From Gammaproteobacteria bacterium (GTDB lineage Bacteria > Pseudomonadota > Gammaproteobacteria > Chromatiales > Chromatiaceae), in the NCBI GenBank assembly GCA_024644505.1, contig JAHEHQ010000180.1:1-5825 (forward strand): a stretch of 5,825 nt of DNA. Direction: 5' to 3'. A model generated the notes under the pieces. That model searched no databases, was not told where the DNA came from, and worked only from the letters and a program-made list of their open reading frames with translations. A program made the translations under genes and the position numbers. Shown piece after piece: positions 1-5,815 of this stretch (positions are counted from its first letter, which is position 1; every line of letters starts with the position of its first letter).

Positions 1-836
1 AGGCCGTGTTCATCGACAAGGCGGGAAACCTTCATACCTGCCAGTGCGCGGCAAACCCGGTGTACTCCCCCTGCATTTTCGAGTTCGTCTATTTCGCCCG
101 GCCGGACTCCAGCATAGACAATATCTTCGTGCACAAGGCGCGTTCGAGGATGGGGGACAGGTTGGCAAAAAAGATTCAACGGGTGTGGCCGGACCACGAC
201 ATCGATGTGGTCGTGCCCATTCCGGACACCAGCCGCACCGCCGCCCTGGAGCTGGCCAATTGCCTGGGATTGAAGTACACGGAAGGGTTCATAAAGAACC
301 GGTATATCGGGCGCACCTTCATCATGCCGGGACAGCAGGTGAGGAAGAAATCGGTGCGCCAGAAGCTGAACGCCATCGAATCGGAGTTCAAAGGCAAGAA
401 CGTGCTGCTGGTCGATGACTCCATCGTTCGGGGTACGACCTCCCAGCAGATCGTGCAGATGGCCCGGGACGCGGGGGCGCGGCGGGTCTATTTTGCCTCA
501 GCCGCACCACCGGTGCGTTATCCCAACGTCTACGGTATCGATATGCCTTCGGCCAGCGAACTGGTGGCGCACGGCCGAACCGAGCCGGAGGTCCAGGAGA
601 TGATCGGCACGGACCGGCTGATTTTTCAGGATCTGGATGACCTTATCGACGCGGTGAGAAAAAAAGGCAAATCGGAAGTGGAGCAATTCGATACGTCGGT
701 TTTCAGCGGTCACTATGTGACCGGCGACGTAAGCCATCAGTACCTGGAGCAGCTTGAACTCCTGCGCAACGATTCCGCCAAGCAGGAACGCGAAATTACC
801 AGCAACAACGTGATAGGGCTGCATAATCAGCCTTGA
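1..836 (+). CDS. purF: Amidophosphoribosyltransferase, C-terminal part (5' end outside window)
   Basis: Catalyses the first committed step of de novo purine synthesis: PRPP plus glutamine gives 5-phosphoribosylamine. It is a cytoplasmic enzyme. The reading frame is open from the left edge (first full codon at base 3) to TGA at 834-836, so about 278 residues are visible of a protein usually near 505. The N-terminal Ntn glutaminase domain with its catalytic cysteine is off the window. The visible part is the type I phosphoribosyltransferase domain. It contains the family segments PCIFEFVYFARPDS, VVVPIPDTS, KNRYIGRTFIMPGQQ and the PRPP-binding loop VLLVDDSIVRGTT (bases 402-440), then NVYGIDMPSA. 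The tail YLEQLELLRNDSAK ends where E. coli PurF ends, so the 3' end looks intact. The GTG at base 6 is an internal valine, not a start. metZ follows on the same strand after 188 bp, an order also seen in Pseudomonas. Confidence 0.97.
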   Translation, partial: AVFIDKAGNLHTCQCAANPVYSPCIFEFVYFARPDSSIDNIFVHKARSRMGDRLAKKIQRVWPDHDIDVVVPIPDTSRTAALELANCLGLKYTEGFIKNRYIGRTFIMPGQQVRKKSVRQKLNAIESEFKGKNVLLVDDSIVRGTTSQQIVQMARDAGARRVYFASAAPPVRYPNVYGIDMPSASELVAHGRTEPEVQEMIGTDRLIFQDLDDLIDAVRKKGKSEVEQFDTSVFSGHYVTGDVSHQYLEQLELLRNDSAKQEREITSNNVIGLHNQP

Positions 837-971
837 ATTCTGCATTGTTGAGGGGGGTACGCGGAGGTTGACTGCAAATGCCGGTGGAGCGGTCAGCTAG
901 AGCCAGGAATGCTGCTCGCACTTTTTCCCAGCAGGTGATTTAAATCTGACCGTGAGCAAATCAAACTCGTC

Positions 972-1002
972 AGCTGATAGCTGATAGCTGATAGCTGATA
1001 GC
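972..1002. repeat. Tandem heptamer array, AGCTGAT x 4.4
   Basis: Four perfect copies of AGCTGAT plus AGC, 31 bp with no mismatch; the period breaks at 971 and at 1003. On the other strand it reads as ATCAGCT repeats. It lies in the purF-metZ spacer, ending about 11 bp before the metZ Shine-Dalgarno. The unit is not a multiple of three and no convincing ORF uses it. Heptameric short tandem repeats are known as dispersed elements in some bacteria, the cyanobacterial STRR sequences being a precedent. Whether this one is dispersed in the genome cannot be seen here. Confidence 0.95.
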
Positions 1003-1013
1003 CCAATGAACCA

Positions 1014-1019
1014 ACGGAG
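1014..1019 (+). promoter_or_regulatory. Shine-Dalgarno for the metZ GTG start
   Basis: ACGGAG sits 5 nt before GTG 1025. It supports this non-ATG start over internal candidates, since the protein from here begins like other MetZ proteins and has full length. Confidence 0.65.
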
Positions 1020-1024
1020 TATCC

Positions 1025-2212
1025 GTGAACGATAACCATGACGACTGGGGGCAGGCCACCCGCGCCGTGAGGGTAGGGCACAGGCGCACTGCAGAGGGCG
1101 AGAACGCCGAACCCATTTTCACGACCTCGAGCTATGTCTTTCGCAGTGCCGCGGAAGCGGCGGCGCGTTTTTCCGGGGACGAACCCGGAAACATCTATTC
1201 CCGTTTCACGAACCCGACGGTTCGGGCCTTCGAGGAGCGCCTGGCTGCTCTCGAAGGCGGAGAGTCCTGCGTGGCCACAGCCTCGGGCATGTCGGCCATC
1301 CTGGCCGTGTGCCTGGGTCTGCTGAAGGCCGGGGATCATATCGTCTCTTCACGCAGCATTTTCGGCACCAGCCTGATGATGTTCACCAAATATTTGTCCA
1401 AGTTCGGGATAGACACCAGTTTCGTACCGCTGGCGGAAACCGAAGCCTGGGAAAATGCCATCCGGCCGGAAACCCGGCTGATGTTCCTTGAGACGCCGTC
1501 AAACCCCCTGACGGAGATTGCGGACATTGCGGCCCTGGCCGACCTGGCCCATGCCAACGATTGTCTGCTGGCCGTGGACAACTGTTTTTGCACACCGGTT
1601 CTGCAGCAGCCCCTGGCATTGGGTGCCGACCTGGTGATTCACTCCGCGACCAAGTATCTCGACGGGCAGGGACGTTGTGTCGGCGGTGCCGTGGTGGGCG
1701 ACCGAAAGACAGTTGGTGAAGAGGTGTTCGGTGTCCTCAGAACAGCCGGCCCCACCATGAGCCCGTTCAATGCCTGGGTCTTTCTCAAGGGTCTGGAAAC
1801 ACTGAAGATACGCATGGCGGCCCATTCCGAGAATGCCATGGTCCTGGCCAACTGGCTCAAGGCGTGTACCACCGTGGAACGGGTGCACTACCCGGGTCTG
1901 GCGGAGCACCCTCAGTTCGAATTGGCAGGCAGGCAGCAGAGCGCTGCCGGGGGCATCGTATCCTTCGAGGTGCGGGGCGGCCGGGAACAGGCCTGGAGGC
2001 TCATTGATTCAATGCGCATGCTCTCCATCACCGCCAATCTGGGGGACACCAAGACAACCATCACCCATCCGGCGACCACGACCCATGGGCGGCTTTCGGA
2101 TGATGAGAAGGCCCTGTCCGGGATTACCGAGGGGCTGATCCGCATAGCGGTGGGCCTGGAGGATCCGGAAGACATCATCAATGACCTGGCGCCTGTTCTG
2201 GATGTGCCTTGA
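1025..2212 (+). CDS. metZ: O-succinylhomoserine sulfhydrylase (PLP-dependent)
   Basis: Makes homocysteine directly from O-succinylhomoserine and sulfide in methionine synthesis, bypassing cystathionine. It belongs to the Cys/Met-metabolism PLP family (cystathionine gamma-synthase fold, normally a cytoplasmic tetramer). The 395-residue length is normal. Visible features are YSRFTNPT (residues 58-65; Tyr58 and Arg60 match the PLP-phosphate contacts of the neighbouring subunit), TASGMSA (85-91, cofactor phosphate loop), VDN with Asp185 (pairs with the pyridine nitrogen), and SATKYLDGQGR with the Schiff-base Lys210. The KYLDGQGR form is typical of MetZ rather than MetB or MetC, and the position after purF supports it. 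An O-acetylhomoserine-using relative remains possible, because the acyl donor cannot be read from sequence. The GTG start is set by ACGGAG at 1014-1019. The TGA stop abuts the methyltransferase gene, so the two are probably co-transcribed. Confidence 0.93.
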   Translation: MNDNHDDWGQATRAVRVGHRRTAEGENAEPIFTTSSYVFRSAAEAAARFSGDEPGNIYSRFTNPTVRAFEERLAALEGGESCVATASGMSAILAVCLGLLKAGDHIVSSRSIFGTSLMMFTKYLSKFGIDTSFVPLAETEAWENAIRPETRLMFLETPSNPLTEIADIAALADLAHANDCLLAVDNCFCTPVLQQPLALGADLVIHSATKYLDGQGRCVGGAVVGDRKTVGEEVFGVLRTAGPTMSPFNAWVFLKGLETLKIRMAAHSENAMVLANWLKACTTVERVHYPGLAEHPQFELAGRQQSAAGGIVSFEVRGGREQAWRLIDSMRMLSITANLGDTKTTITHPATTTHGRLSDDEKALSGITEGLIRIAVGLEDPEDIINDLAPVLDVP

Positions 2213-2223
2213 CCCCGGAGCTG

Positions 2224-2787
2224 ATGAACAAGTGGAATCAACGTCATCTCGAGGCAGCGGATGCAGGGCGGGTCGCCCATGTTTTGCAGGAATATCCGTA
2301 TCTTCTTCCGTCATCCGGCAGGGCATTGGATCTGGCCTGCGGAAGGGGTGCCAACGCCCTTCGTTTGGCAGCCTGTAATCTGGAGGTCAGTGCTTGGGAC
2401 ATCTCCCCGGTAGCCATCGACCGCTTGAGAGGCGAGGCGTTGGAACAGGGTTTGGAGGTCGCCGCGGAGGTACGGGATGTCATCGCCTGTGCGCCGCTGG
2501 CAGACACCTACGATGTGATTCTGGTCAGTTATTTCCTGGAGCGCTCACTGGCTCCGGCGATCATCGACGCGCTTCGTCCCGGGGGGGTGCTCTACTACGA
2601 GACATTTACCCGGACGTCAGTCAGTACCTGCGGCCCCTCCAATCCCGCCTACCGGCTCGCCGACAACGAGTTGCTCAACCTGTTCGGAGCGTTGCGGGTG
2701 CGTTGCTACCGCGAGGAGGCTATCCTTGGAGATACACGCCGGGGTATCCGCGATATCGCGATGCTGGTTGCACAAAAGCCAGGCTGA
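2224..2787 (+). CDS. Class I SAM-dependent methyltransferase, TehB/UbiG-like, substrate unknown
   Basis: 187 residues from ATG 2224. The opening NKWNQRH matches the short N-terminal helix found in TehB-like small methyltransferases. Motif I is ALDLACGRGAN (residues 34-44, SAM-binding glycine loop). The acidic end of strand 2 is SAWDISPVAIDRL (Asp59, ribose contact). Strand 4 is YDVILVSYFLE (96-106), and LRPGGVLYYETF (117-128) is the usual post-motif. No membrane segment or extra domain is present, so it should be cytosolic. The substrate cannot be inferred; TehB-type names often imply tellurite resistance, and nothing here supports that. GGAG at 2217-2220 lies only 3 nt before this ATG. An alternative TTG at 2209 overlaps the metZ stop and would add five residues. 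Either way, translation is probably coupled to metZ, whose product feeds methionine and SAM supply. Confidence 0.88.
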   Translation: MNKWNQRHLEAADAGRVAHVLQEYPYLLPSSGRALDLACGRGANALRLAACNLEVSAWDISPVAIDRLRGEALEQGLEVAAEVRDVIACAPLADTYDVILVSYFLERSLAPAIIDALRPGGVLYYETFTRTSVSTCGPSNPAYRLADNELLNLFGALRVRCYREEAILGDTRRGIRDIAMLVAQKPG

Positions 2788-2840
2788 TCTGACTTGTCGG
2801 TCTGTTTTTCCGGACAGGATCAATGGACTGAAATCTCTCA

Positions 2841-2854
2841 AATCAGGGCTGATT
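2841..2854. repeat. Short perfect dyad AATCAG-GG-CTGATT upstream of rssB
   Basis: A six-base inverted repeat with a 2-nt centre in the 175-bp methyltransferase-rssB spacer. The dyad is directly visible. A role as an operator is only a possibility, because no matching regulator site is recognised. Confidence 0.4.
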
Positions 2855-2878
2855 CGGCCGCTGTATCACAAAACCTCC

Positions 2879-2893
2879 TTGTAAACGCTACAA
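2879..2893. repeat. Operator-like dyad TTGTA-AACGC-TACAA
   Basis: A perfect 5-bp inverted repeat with a 5-nt spacer, about 70 bp before the rssB start. The size is typical for a dimeric regulator half-site pair, but no known consensus is matched and no clear -35/-10 pair lies around it. Confidence 0.35.
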
Positions 2894-2943
2894 ACCATGA
2901 ATCAGATGATCCGGCGTGATCGGGTTTGGGGCATAGTCAAGGG

Positions 2944-2958
2944 GTACCACAAAGGTAC
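2944..2958 (+). promoter_or_regulatory. Hairpin overlapping the rssB ribosome binding site
   Basis: GTACC (2944-2948) pairs with GGTAC (2954-2958) around the loop ACAAA. The only reasonable Shine-Dalgarno for rssB, AAAGG at 2951-2955 (7 nt before ATG 2963), lies half in the loop and half in the stem. The stem is short and any effect on translation is an inference. Confidence 0.35.
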
Positions 2959-2962
2959 GGTT

Positions 2963-4141
2963 ATGCAAGCGACAGAGCGAATTCTGGCGGTGGAGGATGA
3001 CCCGGGATTACGCAATGGCCTGGTGATTTTTCTGAAAGATCTGGGATACGAAACCCTGGAGGCTGGAGATGGGTTGAAGGCCCTTAACCGTTTTCGCACC
3101 GAACAGCCGGACTTGGTACTGCTGGATCTTCGCATTCCGGAGATGGATGGACTGGATGTACTTTCGGTTATCACCGAGGAGTCTCCCGAAACCCCCGTTA
3201 TCGTTGTTTCCGGGGCCGATATGATGGGGGACTGGATCCAGGCCCTGAAGCGGGGGGCCTGGGATTTCGTTCCAAAACCCATCACCGATCTGGGTATCCT
3301 GGAAACCGCAATCCGCCGCTCGCTGGAGCGGGCGCGGCTGATCAAAGACAACAGAAAACATGTCGAACACCTGGAAGTCCTCAACCGGGAATTGACCCAG
3401 GCGGCGGATCAACTGCGCGAGGATGAAGAGGCAGCGCGCGTGCTGCAGTCGCGGATGCTGCCGCCGGGGGAGTTGTCCATTGGGCCTTACCTCTTCAGGC
3501 AAAGCGTCTTTTCGTCCTCTTATCTGAGCGGTGACTTTGTCGATTTTTTCAGTATCGGGGATGGGGAGGCGGGATTCTATATTGCGGATGTGTCCGGCCA
3601 TGGTGCGGCATCCGCCTTTGTCACCGTCATGCTCAAGACCCTCTTCGACCAGTACCGGGAGCGACTCACCCAGGAGGGTGAGGAGACGCTGCGTGACCCG
3701 TCGGACATGCTGAGTCGGTTGAATCAGGATTTGTACCAGCTCGAGATCGAAAAATATCTGACAATCTTTTACGGGGTGGTGGACTTCCGTTCGAATCGAC
3801 TGCGATACTGTTCAGGTGGCCAGTTCCCGCCGCCGCTGCTTCGCGACAGTGCCGGCCTCACGATGATCAACGGGCATGATGAGCCGGTAGGCCTTTTCGA
3901 GGATACGTTGTTTACCAATCATGAACTCGAGCTGCCCGACCGATTCCTGTTGATGCTGGTGTCGGACGGCATTCTCGAGCTGTTTCCCCGGGACACCGCC
4001 CGCAGCAGGGTGAAACTGCTGATGGGAGAGGTCAGTGGGCGGGAAGCGGGAATGGACTCTCTCATTCAGAAGTTTGCTATCGAAGAGAGGAATGAGCTGC
4101 CCGATGACGTCTCGATTCTGACTCTCTCGAAGGAGTGGTGA
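2963..4141 (+). CDS. rssB: RssB-like response regulator: receiver domain fused to SpoIIE/PP2C-type phosphatase
   Basis: 392 residues from ATG 2963, close to the Pseudomonas RssB length of about 394. Receiver domain, residues about 5-120: acidic pocket Glu11/Asp12/Asp13, phospho-acceptor Asp55 in LLDLRIPEMDG, Ser83 in VVSGA, Lys105 in PKP. A charged, probably coiled-coil linker spans about 120-165. The PP2C/SpoIIE phosphatase domain spans about 165-392. Its metal-site motifs are all present: SGDFVDF (Asp191), ADVSGHG (Asp209), SDG (Asp335) and PDDVS (Asp381/Asp382). E. coli RssB, the ClpXP adaptor for RpoS, has lost these acids, so this protein is predicted to be an active Mn/Mg-dependent Ser/Thr phosphatase controlled by Asp phosphorylation. 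The STAS protein 3 nt downstream is the likely substrate. An in-frame ATG at 2897 would add 22 residues, but it lacks a Shine-Dalgarno and precedes the normal receiver N-terminus. Confidence 0.9.
   Translation: MQATERILAVEDDPGLRNGLVIFLKDLGYETLEAGDGLKALNRFRTEQPDLVLLDLRIPEMDGLDVLSVITEESPETPVIVVSGADMMGDWIQALKRGAWDFVPKPITDLGILETAIRRSLERARLIKDNRKHVEHLEVLNRELTQAADQLREDEEAARVLQSRMLPPGELSIGPYLFRQSVFSSSYLSGDFVDFFSIGDGEAGFYIADVSGHGAASAFVTVMLKTLFDQYRERLTQEGEETLRDPSDMLSRLNQDLYQLEIEKYLTIFYGVVDFRSNRLRYCSGGQFPPPLLRDSAGLTMINGHDEPVGLFEDTLFTNHELELPDRFLLMLVSDGILELFPRDTARSRVKLLMGEVSGREAGMDSLIQKFAIEERNELPDDVSILTLSKEW
4130..4135 (+). promoter_or_regulatory. Shine-Dalgarno for rssC, inside the end of rssB
   Basis: AAGGAG lies within the last rssB codons, 9 nt before ATG 4145. 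It fixes the rssC start and implies that the two genes are translated from one message. Confidence 0.8.
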
Positions 4142-4144
4142 GCA

Positions 4145-4669
4145 ATGGCCGAAGGCAGGATTCATCATGGCAGCCATGAAGGCGTGCAGGTTCTCCGTTA
4201 CCAGGGGGAGGTGCGTTATACGCTTTCTCCCGCACTCGATGCCCTTATTCAAAAACTGCTGGGATCGGAGGGGCTCAGGGGGTTCGTGGTCGATCTGACT
4301 GCGGTTGATGCCATAGACAGTACCCACCTGGGGATTCTCGCCAGACTGACCGGCATCATGCAGCAGAGAAATCTGCCCAAGGTGACACTCGTCTCGAACC
4401 GTCCGGCGATCAACGAGGTGGTCGAGGGCATGGGTCTGGACAGGGTTTTCCATAGGGTTTCCGAGAGCGGTGTGGAACCGGAGAATATGCGGGAAGTGCC
4501 CCTGGAAACGCCCGGGGATGAGGATGTGCCGCGACTGCTGATTGAAGCACACAGGGCGCTGATGGCCCTGAATGAGCACAACAGGGATCAGTTCCGGGAT
4601 GTTGTGAAGGCTTTCGAAACGGAGACGGCTTTAAAGCCACAAGGGACGAAATCCAACCACTGTCTTTGA
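4145..4669 (+). CDS. rssC: RssC-like STAS-domain anti-sigma-factor antagonist
   Basis: 174 residues. The STAS domain covers about residues 5-105. Its signature VVDLTAVDAIDSTHLGIL (48-65) places Ser59 in DSTHLG, the position that is phosphorylated in SpoIIAA-type antagonists. The remaining 65 or so residues are a predominantly helical extension with IEAHRALMALNEHNRDQFRD, a segment I recognise from the Pseudomonas RssC family; canonical SpoIIAA lacks it. In the partner-switch model, the unphosphorylated STAS protein binds an anti-sigma factor and frees the sigma factor, while a kinase phosphorylates it and a PP2C enzyme reverses this. Here the PP2C partner is encoded 3 nt upstream, with a strong Shine-Dalgarno (4130-4135) inside the rssB end. 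No kinase or anti-sigma gene is in the window. Assignment to RpoS control is by family analogy only. Confidence 0.9.
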   Translation: MAEGRIHHGSHEGVQVLRYQGEVRYTLSPALDALIQKLLGSEGLRGFVVDLTAVDAIDSTHLGILARLTGIMQQRNLPKVTLVSNRPAINEVVEGMGLDRVFHRVSESGVEPENMREVPLETPGDEDVPRLLIEAHRALMALNEHNRDQFRDVVKAFETETALKPQGTKSNHCL

Positions 4670-4703
4670 AAAGGCTTGCCGGTTGGTCCTTCGGGTGGGA
4701 TTT
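4649..4703. terminator. Possible shared stem between convergent rssC and the sulfotransferase gene
   Basis: AAATCCAACC (4649-4658) can pair with GGTGGGATTT (4694-4703) over nine of ten positions. A competing pairing is CCAACC (4653-4658) with GGTTGG (4681-4686). The stem straddles the rssC stop in the 41-bp gap between convergent genes. There is no run of T on either side, so it is not a standard intrinsic terminator. It could equally be chance. Confidence 0.22.
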
Positions 4704-4710
4704 CAGAAAA

Positions 4711-5721
4711 CTATAGGTTCAAACACCTTTTCTTTAGGTGAGCGTTCTCTTTTTGCTTCAGCCGCCAGGCGCTTCCCATCGTGACGGTAGTCAACGACAG
4801 TTTCTGTCTCAAAGAAATGCCCGGGTGCATAAGCGAGTATTGGAACTGCTGCATCATTGACCCAGCCAATCTCTCGATGACCCAGACGAGCTGGTCAGGT
4901 AAATCGAGATAGGAACTGGCCCTCGACGGGTCCAGGTCCTCGGCCAGTTTTTTATGGGCGTAAGCTGTTTTATCAGCCAATGCCGGATCCGAAACACGCA
5001 TTCCCGATTCAACCATGCGTTGCTCGTACTCTATACCCACTGAATCGCAAACAGTCTGTAGACATTCTCGGGGATTATCTAAGAAATTCTCGAATTTGAT
5101 CTCATGCCAGTGATTGGATGTAGTGGACTTTTGCGACTGTTTTGCAATCTGCATCCAGCGCACCCATAGATTCGATTGTTTTTGAAAGAACAGCAATGTA
5201 CGCAATCGGGAACTGGAAAAATCATAGGCTATATTTGTGCGCTCTCCCGACGTTCCCCGACGCTTTTTCTGATAATAGGAAAGAATGACGGATCTGGGGT
5301 CACGTACCACGTGAATCAATCTAGCCTGGGGGTACATACTGAGCAGTTCTTCGATGAAGAACAGGTTATTCAAGCTTTTTTCACCCCACACCACATGGTC
5401 TGCGTCTGGCCTAGGGAGGAGTAATTCAAAAACCTCCTTGAAAGACAGGTCACCCTCACTTTCAAGATACCGGGGCATGATTGATGCCGCGTTTCGTTCC
5501 AGGTGTGTTCGGCAAAGACCGATCTGTTTCAGTTCATCCAGGAGAGAGTTGCGCGCACCTTTGGAAAATTTGCTTCCGACGGTGTAGCCGGCATGGCGCA
5601 GTGCGAAGACAAGTTCAGGTTCGTTTACCAGGTTAATTCTGGAATGTTGCCCAAGTACCGATCGAATCAACGTGGTTCCCGAGCGGGGGAATCCAAATAT
5701 GAAGACTGGTTTCTCTGACAA
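4711..5721 (-). CDS. PAPS-dependent sulfotransferase (Sulfotransfer_3-like), substrate unknown
   Basis: 336 residues, transferring sulfate from PAPS to an unknown acceptor. The 5'-phosphosulfate loop FGFPRSGTTLI is at residues 9-19. NEPE follows at 33-36, WGEKSLNN (112-119) matches the conserved W-G-E-K segment, and the 3'-phosphate motif HVVRDPRSVILSYY is at 137-150 with Arg140 and Ser148. No signal peptide or membrane helix is seen, so it is probably cytosolic, acting on a glycolipid, saccharide or small-molecule precursor. No PAPS synthesis or polysaccharide genes are adjacent to indicate the acceptor. The start is TTG at 5721-5719: an in-frame TAG lies four codons upstream, and the next Met (residue 82) falls after the essential loop. 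Only a weak GCGGA precedes it, 8 nt away. Base composition is visibly more AT-rich than the genes to its left, which suggests later acquisition. Confidence 0.88.
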   Translation of the reverse strand: MSEKPVFIFGFPRSGTTLIRSVLGQHSRINLVNEPELVFALRHAGYTVGSKFSKGARNSLLDELKQIGLCRTHLERNAASIMPRYLESEGDLSFKEVFELLLPRPDADHVVWGEKSLNNLFFIEELLSMYPQARLIHVVRDPRSVILSYYQKKRRGTSGERTNIAYDFSSSRLRTLLFFQKQSNLWVRWMQIAKQSQKSTTSNHWHEIKFENFLDNPRECLQTVCDSVGIEYEQRMVESGMRVSDPALADKTAYAHKKLAEDLDPSRASSYLDLPDQLVWVIERLAGSMMQQFQYSLMHPGISLRQKLSLTTVTMGSAWRLKQKENAHLKKRCLNL

Positions 5722-5735
5722 TGTATTATCCGCTA

Positions 5736-5763
5736 TTCATATAAACTACCTAGTATCTGTCCA
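5736..5763 (-). promoter_or_regulatory. Weak sigma70-type promoter candidate for the sulfotransferase gene
   Basis: Read on the minus strand, TGGACA (5763-5758) and TATGAA (5741-5736) are 16 bp apart; they match the consensus at 5 of 6 and 4 of 6 positions. Transcription would start near 5729, giving a leader of only about 8 nt before the TTG. The match is modest in an AT-rich spacer. Confidence 0.22.
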
Positions 5764-5787
5764 GAAACACACGTTTTCCCGAAACCA

Positions 5788-5815
5788 CGTCATCCCGGCG
5801 AATGCCGGAATGACG
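5788..5815. repeat. REP-like palindrome (CGTCAT..CCGGC loop GCCGG..ATGACG)
   Basis: CGTCAT (5788-5793) pairs with ATGACG (5810-5815), and CCGGC (5795-5799) with GCCGG (5804-5808), with a C/A mismatch at 5794/5809 and a 4-nt GAAT loop: eleven pairs in 28 bp. On the minus strand it contains GTCATTCCGGC, a word I associate with dispersed extragenic palindromes in many proteobacteria. It lies about 65 bp upstream of the sulfotransferase start. The element may continue past the right edge. No T run follows, so it is not a standard terminator. Confidence 0.7.

Noticed and set aside
868..896. TTGACT as a -35 element before metZ
   Set aside because: No acceptable -10 hexamer lies 16-18 bp downstream (the sequence there is GC-rich), so no promoter is called.
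931..980. Resemblance of the metZ leader (GGTGATTTAA ... AAATCAAAC ... GCTGATAG) to SAM-II-like wording
   Set aside because: I could not place the first stem or the pseudoknot pairing that the class requires, and the class is mainly known from other lineages. The likeness is word-level only.
893..1339. Minus-strand open frame of 148 codons running through the heptamer array and the metZ start
   Set aside because: Its C-terminal part is made by translation of the repeat, and the rest is antisense to metZ with no known motif.
1499..1909. Minus-strand open frame of 136 codons inside metZ
   Set aside because: It is a shadow of the metZ coding frame; no domain or ribosome binding site supports it.
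2794..2818. CTTGTC/GACAGG stem with a T-rich loop after the methyltransferase as an intrinsic terminator
   Set aside because: The T run lies in the loop, not after the stem, and the stem is six pairs with a wobble. It does not meet terminator form.
2854..2880. Minus-strand AAGGAGG (2880-2874) followed by a GTG and a very short frame of about eight codons; on the plus strand the same bases read like the 16S anti-Shine-Dalgarno tail
   Set aside because: The peptide is too short to judge, and the flanks do not match a 16S rRNA 3' end. A seven-base match is expected by chance.
2897..2962. Longer rssB N-terminus from ATG 2897
   Set aside because: It has no Shine-Dalgarno, and the added 22 residues do not belong to the receiver fold. 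ATG 2963 has AAAGG at the right distance and gives the family length.
3812..4579. Long minus-strand open frame of 255 codons opposite the rssB end and rssC
   Set aside because: It lies antisense to two well-supported genes and its protein shows no recognisable domain. The open frame is explained by the codon bias of the plus-strand genes.
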